From Alnus glutinosa (lineage: Eukaryota > Streptophyta > Magnoliopsida > Fagales > Betulaceae): DNA of 64,000 nt. A model generated the notes under the pieces. The model had not been told where the DNA came from, did not search any database, and saw nothing but the letters and a program-made list of their open reading frames with translations. Of this stretch, positions 23,001 to 35,004 are shown piece by piece. The DNA lies in contig NC_084897.1 in assembly GCF_958979055.1 (NCBI RefSeq), forward strand, positions 20,871,628 through 20,935,627. The letters run 5' to 3'. Numbering within the stretch: the first letter of the stretch is position 1; the number at the start of each line of letters is the position of its first letter. The position numbers and the translations under genes were made by a program.

Positions 23001-24974
23001 CAAAGTTGGTTGAGAAGGGAAATTCAAGCTCTGATGCAGGTACATGTATTAACCAGTTTAATTTTTCCTATATGTACATAGTAAATGTGATGGGAACCTG
23101 AATGAGAGAAGGATAGAAAAAGAAAAACCGTAACACAAACTGATGTAGATCAAGTTGCATTTAATTTTATGATGAAAATGGGATAAGACAGAGGTGTCCG
23201 AACGAGTCTTCTGGGTGAGTTTCTGATGTGACTCCAGGGAGTCTTGGTCAAAGTGGCATTCGGTAAGCAGAACGATGTGTCTAGAACTGAGACCAAATGA
23301 GGAATCGAGGTATTCAGTCGGTGCCATGGTCACTCCTCGTCCGAACGAGTAGTAAGCCTGAAACGTTCGGTTGGAAGGCTGGTGGAGCTCGTCCAACTGA
23401 GAATATTCGTAGCAATTTCATTGCGATTCTCATCTGAACGAGTTACTAGTCTTGTCCAAACGAGATCGCAACTAAATGTTTTAATTACGTGTTTTAGTAG
23501 GTTTACGACTGTGTTTTCTATATAAACCTAATAAGGACAGCCTTGGCCGCAGTTTATGTTTGTTTTTTCTCAGTTTTCGTTAAAAAATATTCAAATGTTG
23601 AGTTTTCTTCTATCTTATCTCAATTCCTGGATTTAATTTTTGGTTTTTGGAAGAGTTGTGAATTGTGTGTTGTTTGGTTTTTGTGACTCACTACACCTAC
23701 CCTGCATCAATTCCTCCTCGGGTTGGAGACAATTTGCCATCGAATTTGCATCGTCATTAGATGAATGAAGTCGATAAACTTCCCGGAAATACAATTGAGC
23801 CATATTGACAGCATCAGAAGTCTTCTTGCAAGCAATAAAGTGAGTCATCTTAGAAAACCGATCAACCACAACAAAGATAGTCATTACCTCTTTGTGTCCT
23901 CGATAACCCCAGTACAAAGTCCATTCTCACGTTAGTCCATGGTTAATTTGGAATTGGAAGTGACATGTACAAAGCACCATTAGTAGTTGACCCTTTGACA
24001 CTTGACAAATCCGACAACCCTTACATTTTATGGCTTAAACAGAGTTCTTTTCCTTGTATTGTTTTCAAGCGGTTGCAAATGTTGGTGAAATTTCTGATTT
24101 TTTTGCTTATTTGTTTTATTTTGCCAATTTGAATTCATTGGCTGATTTCAGCCATTATGAATTCAAATTTGTCACTATATACCAAAGGTCCTTGTTTGAA
24201 CTGATGGTTAATGAGTCATGTGAATGTGTTTTCATTGAATCTTCAGCCAGAAATTTCTATAATGCAACTACATCTTACGAAGTTGTAACGATATCTAATT
24301 ACCTGTTTTATAATGAAACTACATATCATTGTCTCTTGTTGACAAACTGTTACCTTTTTCTCTTTTTTTTTTTCTTCTTTTTTTGACATGTCCACACACT
24401 TGGTGTAGGAAGAAGATGTTGGTATTATTGTGCACCACATACTTGGTGTAATTGATTCGTCCTTGACAAGGTAATATTTATTGCCATTTGCATCTTAAAT
24501 TGTTTGAAAAATGAGTTGATCATGTAAAGCAATCACTTAATGCTCACTATTTATTCCTTGTTCTCTTTTACCAGAAAGGATTTAACCTAAAAGAATCATT
24601 ATATTGGATGGTAATGACATTCCAATGATTTTCACTCTACCTGAATTTACACCCCGAGCACCGCATTTTTCAGGAATGACCAAAAACATCATGTAAAAGT
24701 GCCTGAAACAAAACAAGAAGAGGTCATCAAGGCTTTAGTCTCCAATGCTGCAAGGCCTTTTCTGGGAGCAAGAACAGACAGATTTGTAAATGAGTTGGAA
24801 CTATTTCTTGCTTCAGGCTTGAACATTGAAGCCTATGATGCAGTTTACATGCAGCGGTTAGGCTGGAGTTCTTCTGGAGTCAGCAGTGAGGCTTCTAAAG
24901 AAGCACTTAATGAACGGACGACTGTAATTCCATACTTGTATATCTTTGATGAGGACTCTGATGGACCAAATTAG
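20098..24974 (+). CDS. RING-HC (C3HC4) protein, probable E3 ubiquitin ligase
   Basis: Seven exons (20098-20206, 22278-22372, 22600-22679, 22774-22829, 22927-23039, 24409-24470, 24674-24974) join in frame into 271 codons. The RING is built across exons 1 and 2: C19-P-I-C22, C35, H37 (split codon), C40, C43, then C64-P-L-C67. This is the C3HC4 order with the WTK segment typical of RING-HC domains. RING proteins recruit E2 enzymes for substrate ubiquitination. The C-terminus ([50 protein letters not shown], then [20 protein letters not shown]) looks like the conserved tail of plant TOPORS-like RING proteins, but this is recalled similarity. Intron 1 (about 2.1 kb) and intron 5 (about 1.4 kb) are enlarged by mobile elements. 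The intron 1 donor is gtacgt followed by a CT repeat. Confidence 0.82.
21084..21705. mobile_element. TIR element related to 15761-16394, in RING intron 1
   Basis: It begins gattgtaaatgaactgag and ends near ctcggctcaatttggcgc. It has repeated gagcc/gctcg motifs near both ends and a centre of AC/GT and AT dinucleotide runs. It lacks coding capacity. Confidence 0.5.
21769..22023 (+). mobile_element. 5'-truncated LINE (L1-like) 3' end with target-site duplication
   Basis: The insert 21787-22007 is flanked by acaattaatcccccttta on both sides (21769-21786 and 22006-22023), a direct duplication of 18 bp. The insert reads like a plant L1 3' UTR (gccttacgctttttatgatatttgttgatt) and ends in a short A-rich tail (ctaaaac). 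It lies in intron 1 of the RING gene, same strand. No protein part remains. Confidence 0.7.
23080..24010 (-). mobile_element. Ty3/Gypsy retrotransposon remnant in RING intron 5
   Basis: On the minus strand, about 23750-23917 encodes an integrase-core piece ([20 protein letters not shown]). The rest, 23080-23700, resembles LTR or downstream sequence. Most of the element is absent. It is broken and old, and orientation is opposite to the host gene. Confidence 0.6.
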
Positions 24975-25638
24975 ATGAAGTACATAAAAACTTTGTATCT
25001 CATTCATAAATATATTTCTGTACCAGTTTTCTTAACAACTGTGTTTTGTTCCCAAATTTGTGGACTAGTAAAGAGCCCTAGCAAGATATAAAAGCCTGAA
25101 GTTTACCCATTTTCCGGTGCCTCCTGCAAGTTTATTCATGTCTGACTGACTCAATGGATGGCTGAAGCGACATAACATCCTGGTCTTGTTTGCAATTCTA
25201 TGTCAGTACATTAAGCCGCCTTCATGTTCATGATTGCACCATTGAGTTTATAATCAAATGAAAGAAACTGAGACCTGTGTGCTATATTCTCCAAATTTTT
25301 CCTAAATATCACGAGTTAAATCCCAATTTAGTTTGGGGGGGGGACTAAAAAATTAGGTTTGGGGTGATTAAAAAAAAAAAATTGAAGGATAAAAAAGTTA
25401 ATTTTAAACAATAAACAAGAGAAATTTTTAAATTTTTTTAGGACTTTGGGGTCCCAACTTTTTTTGTTCCTTTCAAATATATACACACACGTGAGGGCCC
25501 CTTATCCTATCTAGATGCCAGATGGTACGTCCCTGTAGTAATGTTACTATAGCGTCTTCGCCTTTTTACAAGTCACCACTTCTCTGTTTAGAAGTTAGAA
25601 CATAGAGATAGCTTCAGTCAGAGAGCTCAGTAACGGAC
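24975..25638. other. Intergenic between RING and AMI1
   Basis: Probable 3' UTR of the RING gene, then the AMI1 promoter. A TATATA-like stretch (25488-25493) is followed by a G-box core CACGTG at 25498-25503, about 136 bp before the AMI1 ATG. No coding sequence is seen. Confidence 0.45.
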
Positions 25639-26345
25639 ATGGCAAGAGACTCAGATTATGGAGCTTTCATGGAGAAGTTCCTGCTCCAACCAAGCTCTTC
25701 AGCACATAAGCTTCCCTTGAATCCCCTCACCTTTGCCGTCAAAGACATGTGAGTCCTAACTTCAGTTCCATTTCGTTGGCTTTCCTTATATTATACTGTC
25801 ACTCTTTTTTTAATACCCGATGGTGGGTACATGAAATTTCAAGGAATCGTTCTTGTTTTTATCTGATTTTGTACTGAAGCATGAGTTCAATTATAGGTTT
25901 TGCTTATTCTCTTTTCAAGTGTGTGTGTGTGCAAAATCATATATGACGTTAAGCTGATCAGAGTAGTGGTCCTGGTTCCCTGACTCCATAATTTATTTCC
26001 CATTTCAGATAAATATTCCATTTTCTGGTCTTACTTGTTGAGAGATGTCTAAGCACGCAAGTGAGGGGAGGGTTATTATATCAATTAAAGCTTTTGGAAT
26101 AAGGAGAGATTTTTTTTTTTTTAACACGTCAATTCTCAAGTTGTGTACATGAAAATTTATCTTGTTTTCATGTTCCTTTGAACTCATTGATCAATTTAGC
26201 TATTGGGTATAGTCCATGCTCTTGAAGTTTAAATCTGTGTGTCTACTTGTGTGTGTTTGTGTCTGTGCAAATTCATATATTAGTTTCAGGTACTGGGGCT
26301 TATCTGTACTATTTAAGTGCGCTTCCAAGCTTATGCATCAATTTC

Positions 26346-26392
<47 letters not shown>

Positions 26393-29300
26393 TGATTATC
26401 TATATTCTTTTGCAGTATGTGCAAGCTTGTGTATTTATATCAAGGATTGGATTTTTTTTATCTGTTGTTTTGCAGATTTTGCATGTATGTGTATGTGTGT
26501 CTATTAGCTTTCTCTTTAAGTTTCAATTTGGAAACAGATTTGATGTGGATGGACACGTGACTGGATTTGGAAATCCTGACTGGTTGAGGACTCATCCGGC
26601 TGCCACATCAACAGCCCCGTCCGTTTCGGCTGTCTTAAGTCAAGGTGCCACATGTGTTGGTAAAACTGTCATGGATGAAATGGCATACAGGTTAGTATTG
26701 AGAAAACAATAACTTGAATATCCTTCCAATTTTTGTTCTTTTTTTTTTTTTTTCTTTTTTCTGGGTAAAGCAGTAATTAGAAATGAGTTTGTATTTTAGA
26801 AAATTATCAGAATTTTGGGAAACGGTAATGATTCAATCATGGTTATGATTGTATCTCTATGTATGAAGTATTCTAGTCTAAAGAATTGTTTTTGCGCTTT
26901 AAAATGATTTGGAGCATGATGCTGAACTGATATATTTCTGTGCCGTTCCCCATTGCTTCCTAAATAGTTGAGGACTCTCAGTTATTCATCTTGCTAAAGT
27001 AGGTCCTTGAATGGTCACATCATTGTTACTCGGCATATAATTGATTGACCACTTTTGGCAGTATTAATGGAGAAAACATACATTATGGCACACCTAGAAA
27101 TCCGTGTGTGCCTGATCGGGTACCTGGAGGATCTTCCAGTGGATCTGCTGTTGCAGTAGGCGCAAAGCTTGTAGATTTTGCCTTAGGTAATTTTCTTTCA
27201 TGAACAATTTTTATGTTTCTTTGCTCGTCCTTAATAGATTGAACCAAAAACTTCTTGCTATCATAGGAACTGACACTGGAGGAAGTGTAAGAGTACCCGC
27301 ATCATATTGTGGAATTCTTGGATTTCGGCCTTCACATAATGCCATTTCTACTGCTGGAGTTATTCCTATGGCCCAAAGTTTTGATACCGTGGGTAAGAAA
27401 CCAACTATTTTATGGCTTGATTTCAGATGTTTATCTTACATTGAAATTTAGCTAGGAAAAACTCAACTCTGCACCTGAAAAGTATGGCCGAATGGTGATT
27501 ATACATTGTTGAGATTGACGCACTGGTTTGGACAATAATGCAGCAAAAAACCTGTATTATTCCAGTTTTCCTCATCCTAACATCTCATGCCCAAAATTTT
27601 CTTCTATTTCTTGTGAATTATCCATGTGCCAGTTATCTGTGTCTGCTTTATGGTATGTGTCTTTGTGTGTCTGTTTGTGTGTCTATGTGTGTTCATAATA
27701 ACCTATGGTACGTTTGAGTAATAGAGTTTAAGCATTCAGAAGCATTTTGTCTAGAAGCTTTCTGTTGTACTCAAAGTCTCAAATGACAAACTCCTCATCA
27801 ATTTTTCTATGTATAATAGACCGGCCAATTGCTGCTATTTTGTTTAGTAGTGTGGTATAGTAATGTCTTCTGTATGTCGGTCCTCCTAATGTTGTAGAAT
27901 TTATTTATTTATTTTTTCTTTTGGCATCTCAATCTTTTGAAAAAAACTTCTCTTCCAGGATGGTTTGCTAGGGACCCTGTGATTTTGAACAGAGTTGGAC
28001 GAGCACTATTGCATTTACCTGATGTTGGTCCTGTCAGTCCCACTCGGATAATTATTGCAGAAGATTGTTTCCAGCTTTCAACCATTCCAACCGATCGAAT
28101 TACTCAACCTCTTGTTAAATCAGTGGAGAAGTTATTTGGCGGTAAATGCATTATTTGTATGAATCTGTGATGTGTCTAGTTTTGTATGTGGGTGAATTCA
28201 TACACCATATAAATTTACAATAACTCCATGGTATGTAATTAGATCAATATGTTTCTCATGAGTGATATGTCACTTCATGTTTTCACTAATAATGCAGGTC
28301 ATCTTGTAAAGCATGCAGTCCTTGGGGACTATGTCAAGGACAAAGTTCCAAGTTTGAAACCATTTATGAGTAAAGGGAATGCAGATCAAGATTATAATAT
28401 ACCATCTTTAGCAGCTCTTTCAAGTGCCATGCGGTTGCTTCAAAGGTTCAGATTGCACTCTCTCAATTGATTCAATCGACTTGAATGATAACTGTAATAT
28501 TGGTCTGGCTCTTGCCAGATGAAGATACTTTTCTTATATAAAAATTGGTTCCTGAACTTATTAACCTTTAAAATCATAGGTATGAATTCAAGATTAACCA
28601 TGGTGAATGGGTCAGTACTGTCAAACCTGATCTGGGTCCTGGGATAGCAGAACGGGTGCGGGAAGCCCTTATGACAACAGATGACAGCATGGATATCTGT
28701 CACTCTGTGAAGACTGAATTACGCGCTGCTCTTATTGCTCTTCTTGGGGTACTCTCTATCTCTACCTCTGAATGTATCAGAAACCTAAGATTCTGCTTTA
28801 AGGAGATTCCATAATCCATAATTAAAAGAACTAGTGTACATTTTTCCTTTAAATAAGTTAAGAGCTTAATATGTGATAATGGATGTGTTTTATGAGATTA
28901 TATGCATGTGCCTCTTAATACAACACACCATTATCTCTCATAAACGGAGACATCCCTTTAATCAAGGCAACAGAGATGCTAAAAAGTCAAAGATGCAATC
29001 TATGCATTAAAAATGTAATGCCACAATTAAGTTTTGTCCTTTCTATACATTTACACACATCTGACTCCAATTTGCTTTCATTCAGATTTCAGAACTAGGA
29101 GTATCGTAATGTGATTCTAGTTATTCCATATCTAGGAGGTTCAAATATTCATTTATTTGATAAACAAAACCTAGAAATAAATAAATTGTGATTCTATGCT
29201 ATTGACGAAAATCAAGCTAGTATACTTAGCCTATTTCCTGGAGATGCCATCCGAAAGTAAAAGCAGAATGTTTCTTTTCCTATATTGTTTTGCTACGAAA

Positions 29301-29876
29301 ACATTATTAATGGTTGTTTTCCCCTAAATTTTTCAAGAGTGGTGAGGTTAGTGAGAGTGGCATTACCGGTAATGACTCCATCTTTGCATTTCAAAATTGA
29401 GCAACTTATAGCAGCAAAAATAGTGATGCCATCTTTCATTTATGAATTCACCTTTTCCACTAGCCTAAGTAACACCTGGGAATGATGATCATTCAGGATT
29501 TTGGTGTCTTAGCAATTCCTACAGTTCCAGGGCCTCCACCAAAATTACAAACAGAAGCAACTTCATTGGAAACTTTCCGTGCCCGAGCTTTTAGCTTGCT
29601 ATCGATTGCTGGAGTATCTGGATTCTGCCAGGTTCTGTGTGTGTATTTGTTTGTTTGTTTTGAGGCACGAGAATCTTGCTTTTTCCTTGCTTGTTTATGT
29701 TAAGACTTTGTTTATATCTGCAGGTAAGCATACCACTGGGTTTGTGTGATAATCTTCCTGTGGCAATTTCCCTGTTGGCAAAACATGGCTCAGATGGGTT
29801 CCTGTTAAATCTTGTCGAGACTCTTTATGACACTCTTAAAGAAGAGATTTTCATTGCTGAGAGAAGGAGTTACTGA
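25639..29876 (+). CDS. AMI1: Amidase 1 (indole-3-acetamide amidohydrolase)
   Basis: Nine exons (25639-25748, 26538-26690, 27062-27186, 27267-27392, 27959-28141, 28298-28445, 28580-28748, 29497-29631, 29724-29876) join in frame into 433 codons, close to the 425 of Arabidopsis AMI1. The enzyme hydrolyses indole-3-acetamide to the auxin indole-3-acetate in cytosol and nucleus. The amidase-signature Ser-cisSer-Lys triad is present: Lys35 in FAVKD, Ser112 in [12 protein letters not shown], Ser136 in [12 protein letters not shown]. The [15 protein letters not shown] segment and the [19 protein letters not shown]-terminal region are AMI1-like. There is no N-terminal membrane anchor or TPR domain, which separates it from FAAH and TOC64. 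Introns carry a 43-T run (26349-26391) but no inserted gene. All donors and acceptors are canonical, and no break is seen. Confidence 0.9.
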
Positions 29877-31140
29877 ACTCTGTCTCATCCAAAATTTTAT
29901 AGTAAGTCCTGTATCCTATTTAAAAGATATAAAATTGGAAAAGGTTCTTGCTTGCAATTTTGTGCCACATGAGCTATTTCTTCTTGAAACATTTAATTCT
30001 CGAAGTGACTCTGAAATGTAACAAATAACTAATTGACTATCAATTTATTGCATAATAAAATGCAGAGCCATTTCCTGCTGAATGGATTAACTTCAGAGGC
30101 CAAGACTTGCACCAGTTCTACCTTAAGTTTGAGATGATCAAAGAATGTTGTGTGCGGACATTAGAGATCTTTTTGTGGTAACAGATACAATTGCAGATTT
30201 GAGATTTGAAACAGTAACTTATCCAGGTCTATTGATTAGTGTTGGCCGGTGATGATATCATGATAGTGTAATGTGGACAAAGATAATAGCCATTGAATAT
30301 GATGGCTAGCATAATGGCAGTTTAGTATATGGTTGAAAACCTATTCATGATTACCTAAACATAGAGCACTCACATTTTAGTTTAGGAAGGGAACCTGCAA
30401 TATCAGCTATGCTTCATTAGGTTACCAAGAGGAAAAGAAAGAAAGGTGGAATCTTATTGTATGAATCCTCCCACATTGTCCAAACCTTTAAAAGTGGTAA
30501 GGTCTGATATTGGTCTGATATTTGCTTCATGTTCAAAGGTCTTCCAGGCAACCAAGTGAAGAAGATATACTCCTATTATTTCTTCTTCTTTGCTTTATTG
30601 TTTATGTAGAAAAAGTGGGGGGAAATTTAAAGAAGAAAAAAAATCTTGGTAACTTTCTCTTCAAATCTAATTTGGGGAAAATTCTGGTGGGTCAAATAGA
30701 AAATTTATGAATCATTTTATTCCATCTCCCTACTCTTCTCTCTTCTCATTTATTAACCAAACAATGGAACAGAAGAAAACTCCACAGTTTTATATTCTTC
30801 TCTCTTTCTCTAGTGGCAAACCAAACGGGCAAACACAGGTCGATGATGTGCCACCAACATTATTCTTTGAATTTAAAGGAGGCATGCTTGATAATGGTTT
30901 TGACCAAGTATTTTGATGTTATATATAAAAGAGAAAAATGATTTTTGATTAGGTTTACAAAGTATTAAATATTGCGTTTGATAACCCTTTTTTAACGCGT
31001 GATTTTTGTGCTTTTTGGTGAGAAAGTGTTGATGTGACGTGAAAGTGAAATGCGTTTTTGAATATTTTTTAATTTTTGTGAGGAATTTTTTTTTTTTTTT
31101 TTTTGGGTTTTTTGTGAAAACCGTCATAAATGTCATTAAT
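29877..31140. other. Intergenic, 3' of AMI1
   Basis: The first few hundred bases are likely AMI1 3' UTR. The rest is AT-rich with short unremarkable frames. No gene or element is assigned. Confidence 0.45.
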
Positions 31141-31290
31141 CAATTAGGAGAACTCATTTTCTTCAAATACAATGTGCGAAATAATTAGAGGGATAGGACC
31201 CGACCTAGACTTGGTAGATCCGGTTCTTAACAGCCCCAATTTAGCAAGTATATGAGCTACACTATTACATGTCATTTTTACGGCGAATTT
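31141..31290 (-). mobile_element. RNase H C-terminal fragment, LINE-type
   Basis: The minus strand from about 31280 to 31150 reads NSVAHILAKLGLLRTGSTKS, then a short tail and a stop. The N-x-VAH-x-LAKLG motif is the end of the RNase H domain found in plant LINE and related RNase-H-like proteins. Nothing upstream on the same strand continues the domain, so it is a small 3' fragment. Confidence 0.5.
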
Positions 31291-31449
31291 AACCGTCGTA
31301 TTTGTTAATGTTTTGACTTTTTTAAATTAAAAAAAAAAAAAAAAAAAGAGAGAGAGAGAGGGTGACAAATGTACTTGTGTATTGAATTATTTGCTAATAA
31401 TTTTGAATATAATTTTAAAAATAATGAAAAGTATTTTCGAAAGAAAAAT

Positions 31450-32118
31450 GTTAGAAGTATTTACACTTTTACAAAGAAAGGTTTACAAACTGACATGGCA
31501 TTTTCTACAAAGACGAAAATACCCTTCCCTTCACCAGTCAAAAAATCTCTCTGGCACTCTCCCCTCTAGCCGGCCGTTCTCCCTCTCTCCAGCACACTCT
31601 CTCTCTCCCCTCTCACTGGCCGGCCGGATCTCTGACCGGAAACCCACGCTTGGCCAGCGTGAGTTTGAGAAATCCAGCCGGATCTGAGATACGGCCAAAC
31701 CCACCCTCGACCAGATATGAGATCCAATCGGATCTCTTGCCGGGATACCCACGCTCGCCAGATCTGGCCGGCAGCCAGAGATCCGGCCTTCTCGAACCCA
31801 GATCCGGCCGACCGTCCATTCCAGAACCTAGATCAGGCCGAAAACTCACCCCTGTCGCCGCCGTTCCCTTACTTCGTCCTCGCCAGCCGGATCTACTGGT
31901 CAGGCTTCCACTGGGCTAGTCGGGGTCATGGTTGGCCGGTGTGTTGGATTTTCAACGGTGTCTTGATTCAATAGGAAAAAGAAGGGTATTTTTATCTTAT
32001 GCATTTAATTTTTTTTTTTTTTGACTTTTTTGGCATTAAATTGACATTGAGCTTTATATAAAACTTCACGTCAGTTTATAAATTTATTGGTAAGCTTCCC
32101 TTTGTAACGGTAGCAGCT
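31450..32118. mobile_element. TIR element with GC-rich CCGGCC core
   Basis: Left end motifs (ttttacaaagaaaggtttac, aaactgacatggca) recur inverted at the right (taaacttcacgtcagtttata, gtaagcttccctttgtaacgg). The middle, 31560-31960, is GC-rich with many gatc/ccggcc blocks and open frames on both strands with no recognisable domain. Non-autonomous; superfamily uncertain, Mutator-like is possible. Confidence 0.55.
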
Positions 32119-32651
32119 CTCTTTTCGAAATGGTTACCAAACTAATGACAACCCCGAGTCAGACGATAGAGAAAGAAAGGGCATAGGCCAAGGTGGGGCC
32201 CAGGAGCCCCTGGGTCAAAGACGAAGGTAGGTGAGTGAGCATTGTAGACGCCCTGCACCGTCTTTCATCGAGCCGAAATAAACAAATGTGCTCAAAATTT
32301 ACACACCTTTTACATTTTTTTGGGCCTCTAAATCCCAAGCGCCTCTCCAACTCGTGCGAGACACGACCCAATCAAAGGGAACTTGGGTATTAAGGGGGCT
32401 GAAGTTTGACTGTGAGATGCCCCAGGATGTTCAAGTGGAACATCCAATCAGAGACAGGCACGACAGAGTAGAAGGGGCATGGCAGTCAATTTACAAAAGA
32501 AACGCAGAAATAATTTTTTTTTTGTTTGTTTTTTTTCATTTTCTCTAAAACTTTGCTATATTCACTAAAAATCATTTATTGCTGCTGGAGTATTTATGCT
32601 CTGTTAATTAGATTGTTATAATGCTGTTAAATAAGATAATTTGAACTCGAG
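32119..32651. other. Intergenic, nothing recognised
   Basis: Moderate GC to about 32500 (ggtggggcccaggagcccctgg at 32192), then AT-rich. There is no gene or known repeat here. Confidence 0.4.
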
Positions 32652-32942
32652 TCAATTTAAGGTCCGTTTGGATTTACGATTTCAAAAAATGCAATTTACA
32701 AATGTGCAATTTAAAAAAGTGGTTTTTAAAAACACAGTTAAGCGTTTGGTAAAATCTCAGGTTAGCCTCTAAAATTATGTGTTTTCAAAAAAACACCTCA
32801 TTACCTGCGATTTGAAAAAATAATTTTCAACGTTTTCAAATCGCAGTTTTTTAAAAACGCAATTTCTAAATAGTTCATTTTCTGCAATTTGATTTAAAAT
32901 CGTATTTTATGCCTACGAAATCGTAATCTCAAACACACCCTT
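32652..32942. mobile_element. MITE with GTTTGG-type ends
   Basis: The left end is ggtccgtttggatttacgat and the right end is atcgtaatctcaaacacacc, an imperfect inverted pair. The internal motifs aatcgcag and tttgcgattt occur on both arms, giving a foldback of about 290 bp. A relative is at 8172-8460, and a fragment with the same end (aatcgtaatcctaaacgcat) is at about 51685. Confidence 0.6.
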
Positions 32943-33399
32943 AATTGAGTTTGTTTAGGTTAATGAGTTATGTTTCAACTAGGCTAAATAATCATATGTA
33001 TTTTTCCTTATCATTCTCTAGTCTCTCTATCACTTTTTTATCTTCACTATTTTTATTCATGTTTTTCGATTCTTTTCTTTTCCACAAAACAATGTTGAAG
33101 TGGCATCATGTTTATCTGATTTTTGTATCTCTATTTTTATACACACAAAAAAAATATCTTACTCCCAAGTTTCCCTCACCGATTGACTATAAGATCTTGT
33201 TTGGTTCGCGAAATAGATATTTCATTATAAAAATGAAGAAGAGTGTAATGAAATAATTATTCTAATTCCTTAGTTTTGTGATAACACGTATACCACAATT
33301 AAAATTGACCCAAAATTATTAAAAAACCTACATAATTTCTTATTTTTCAAAAAACTCAAATTTTTAAAATAATAATAATAATAAATGTGTGGACCTTAG

Positions 33400-33427
33400 A
33401 TCTATGGGTGGCCACCCACAGATCTGA
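33400..33427. repeat. Short perfect palindrome around gggtggccaccc
   Basis: agatctatgggtggccacccacagatct is self-complementary apart from the centre-flanking bases. It is a minimal version of the GC palindrome seen in the larger elements at 6842-7627 and 47361-48166. Confidence 0.7.
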
Positions 33428-33472
33428 TCTAATTTTTTTTTTTTTTTTTTAAAGTTCATTAGTCAATTAAGA

Positions 33473-33905
33473 GCATTCTCATCCGCTTAGTCAAATATTA
33501 TTTTAGCAAGCACATATGTTAAAATGGGAGCAAAAAAAACTGCATCCGCCTGATCAATTTGGATGATAAAAATGATACACATACTCTTACTTTTACATTC
33601 TCAAGTGCATACTCTATAATGTGACAGTGAAAATCACAATTAAATTTTGAATTGATCACTATTAGATTTTGGATCCAATAATAATTTTCATTTCATGTCA
33701 ATGAGGGTGCACTTGAGAGTGTGAGTGAAATTGTGTGGAACATTTCTTTTTGTGTGAGCTGCTACAGTGTACTGTTCACTTACAAAGTAAAAACAAAAGC
33801 ATTTTTCAATCTTTAACATTATCTCTCCTCTCAAATTTCTTAATAAATAATATTTAAATAAAATAGTAAAAGTGAATAGTTAAAATGGATAGTCAAATAT
33901 AAATG
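33473..33905. mobile_element. MITE with a second MITE nested inside
   Basis: The outer ends are cattctcatccgcttagtcaa and tggatagtcaaatataaatg. Inside, about 33572-33752 forms its own foldback: acacatactcttacttttac, ctcaagtgcat and gtgacagtgaaaa face ttcatttcatgtcaatg, gtgcacttgag and agtgtgagtg. Confidence 0.45.
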
Positions 33906-33909
33906 ATTG

Positions 33910-34366
33910 GGAAAACTTCACTTAAGGGTACCGAACTTTCACAGATTTTCAAAGAAGATACATGAACTTCAAAACGTCTCAATTTAGGATATCTATTTTT
34001 CGGAAAGTCTCAATTAGGGGTTCTCCATTATGATTTTTCATTAAATTCTATAAAAAATTTCAAATTACCCCACATTTTTTTAGGAAAAAAAAAAAAAAAA
34101 AGAAATTGTTAGGATTTAAGTGTTGGTTAGAATTTAACTGAATTTACAAAAATAATCATACCTAAATCTTTGAAAATTTATATATATATATTTAAAATAA
34201 AACAGAGGTACGTTGGGAATTTTGATAGGATTTAACAGAAAATCCTAAAGGTTGATCCTTAATTGAGACTCTCCAAAAAAATGATACTATAAATTGAGAC
34301 GTTTCGAAGTTCAGATATCTTATTTGAAAAATTGTGAAAGTTTAGTATTCTTAAGTGAAGTTTTTC
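33910..34366. mobile_element. Complete long-TIR MITE, family A
   Basis: Ends gaaaacttcacttaaggg and ttcttaagtgaagtttttc are inverted repeats, and the arms remain similar for about 170 bp (gaacttcaaaacgtctcaattta facing taaattgagacgtttcgaagttc). atgattg flanks both sides (33903-33909, 34367-34373), a probable target-site duplication. Diverged relatives lie at 12035-12310, 45000-45260, 49385-49765 and 55078-55515. Confidence 0.75.
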
Positions 34367-34831
34367 ATGATTGAAATGTTTGAAAAAGCGAATAATTAAA
34401 ATAAAAAATAGTGATTTTTTTAGCTAAAATAATTAGAGAGTAAATTTGCGAATGTGAATTCTCTAATTGTATTAAATTGCACTTAAAAAATGGTAATGAG
34501 CTACGGACACATACCAACTGTGTTCCCAATACCACCTGATCCAATCCACCACAGAACGTGGGTCCCACTCACGGCAGTATTTTCCACGCACGATTGAATC
34601 ACGTTGTCAACCCCACCAGGCCACCACACGAAACATAAATAGAATAAATAAAGCAACGACTACATACTCCGCCAGTTGATGTCGTTTGTTGTACTCTCCG
34701 CCAATTCAAAGTATCACTGACTCCTACGAATCAATAAAACGAACGCAGAGGGACTGAGGGAGTAAGAAGAAACAAGGAGCATCAAAGTTTAAGCGGAAAA
34801 AAGAATAAAATTGAAATTTGAGGGAGAAACA

Positions 34832-34964
34832 ATGGAAGTGAAAGCTAGAGCTCCAGGGAAAATCATCCTCGCCGGAGAACATGCTGTGGTGCACGGATCC
34901 ACGGCCGTGGCTGCCTCCATTGGCCTCTACACCCATGTTTCTCTTCGATTCCCCACTCCCTCTG

Positions 34965-35004
<40 letters not shown>

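Noticed and set aside
24054-24386. Phe/Tyr-rich plus-strand frame
   Set aside because: Lies within RING intron 5 between canonical splice sites; AT-rich composition artefact.
31531-31974. Long overlapping frames on both strands
   Set aside because: Explained by the stop-poor GC-rich core of a TIR element. No domain, no splice structure.
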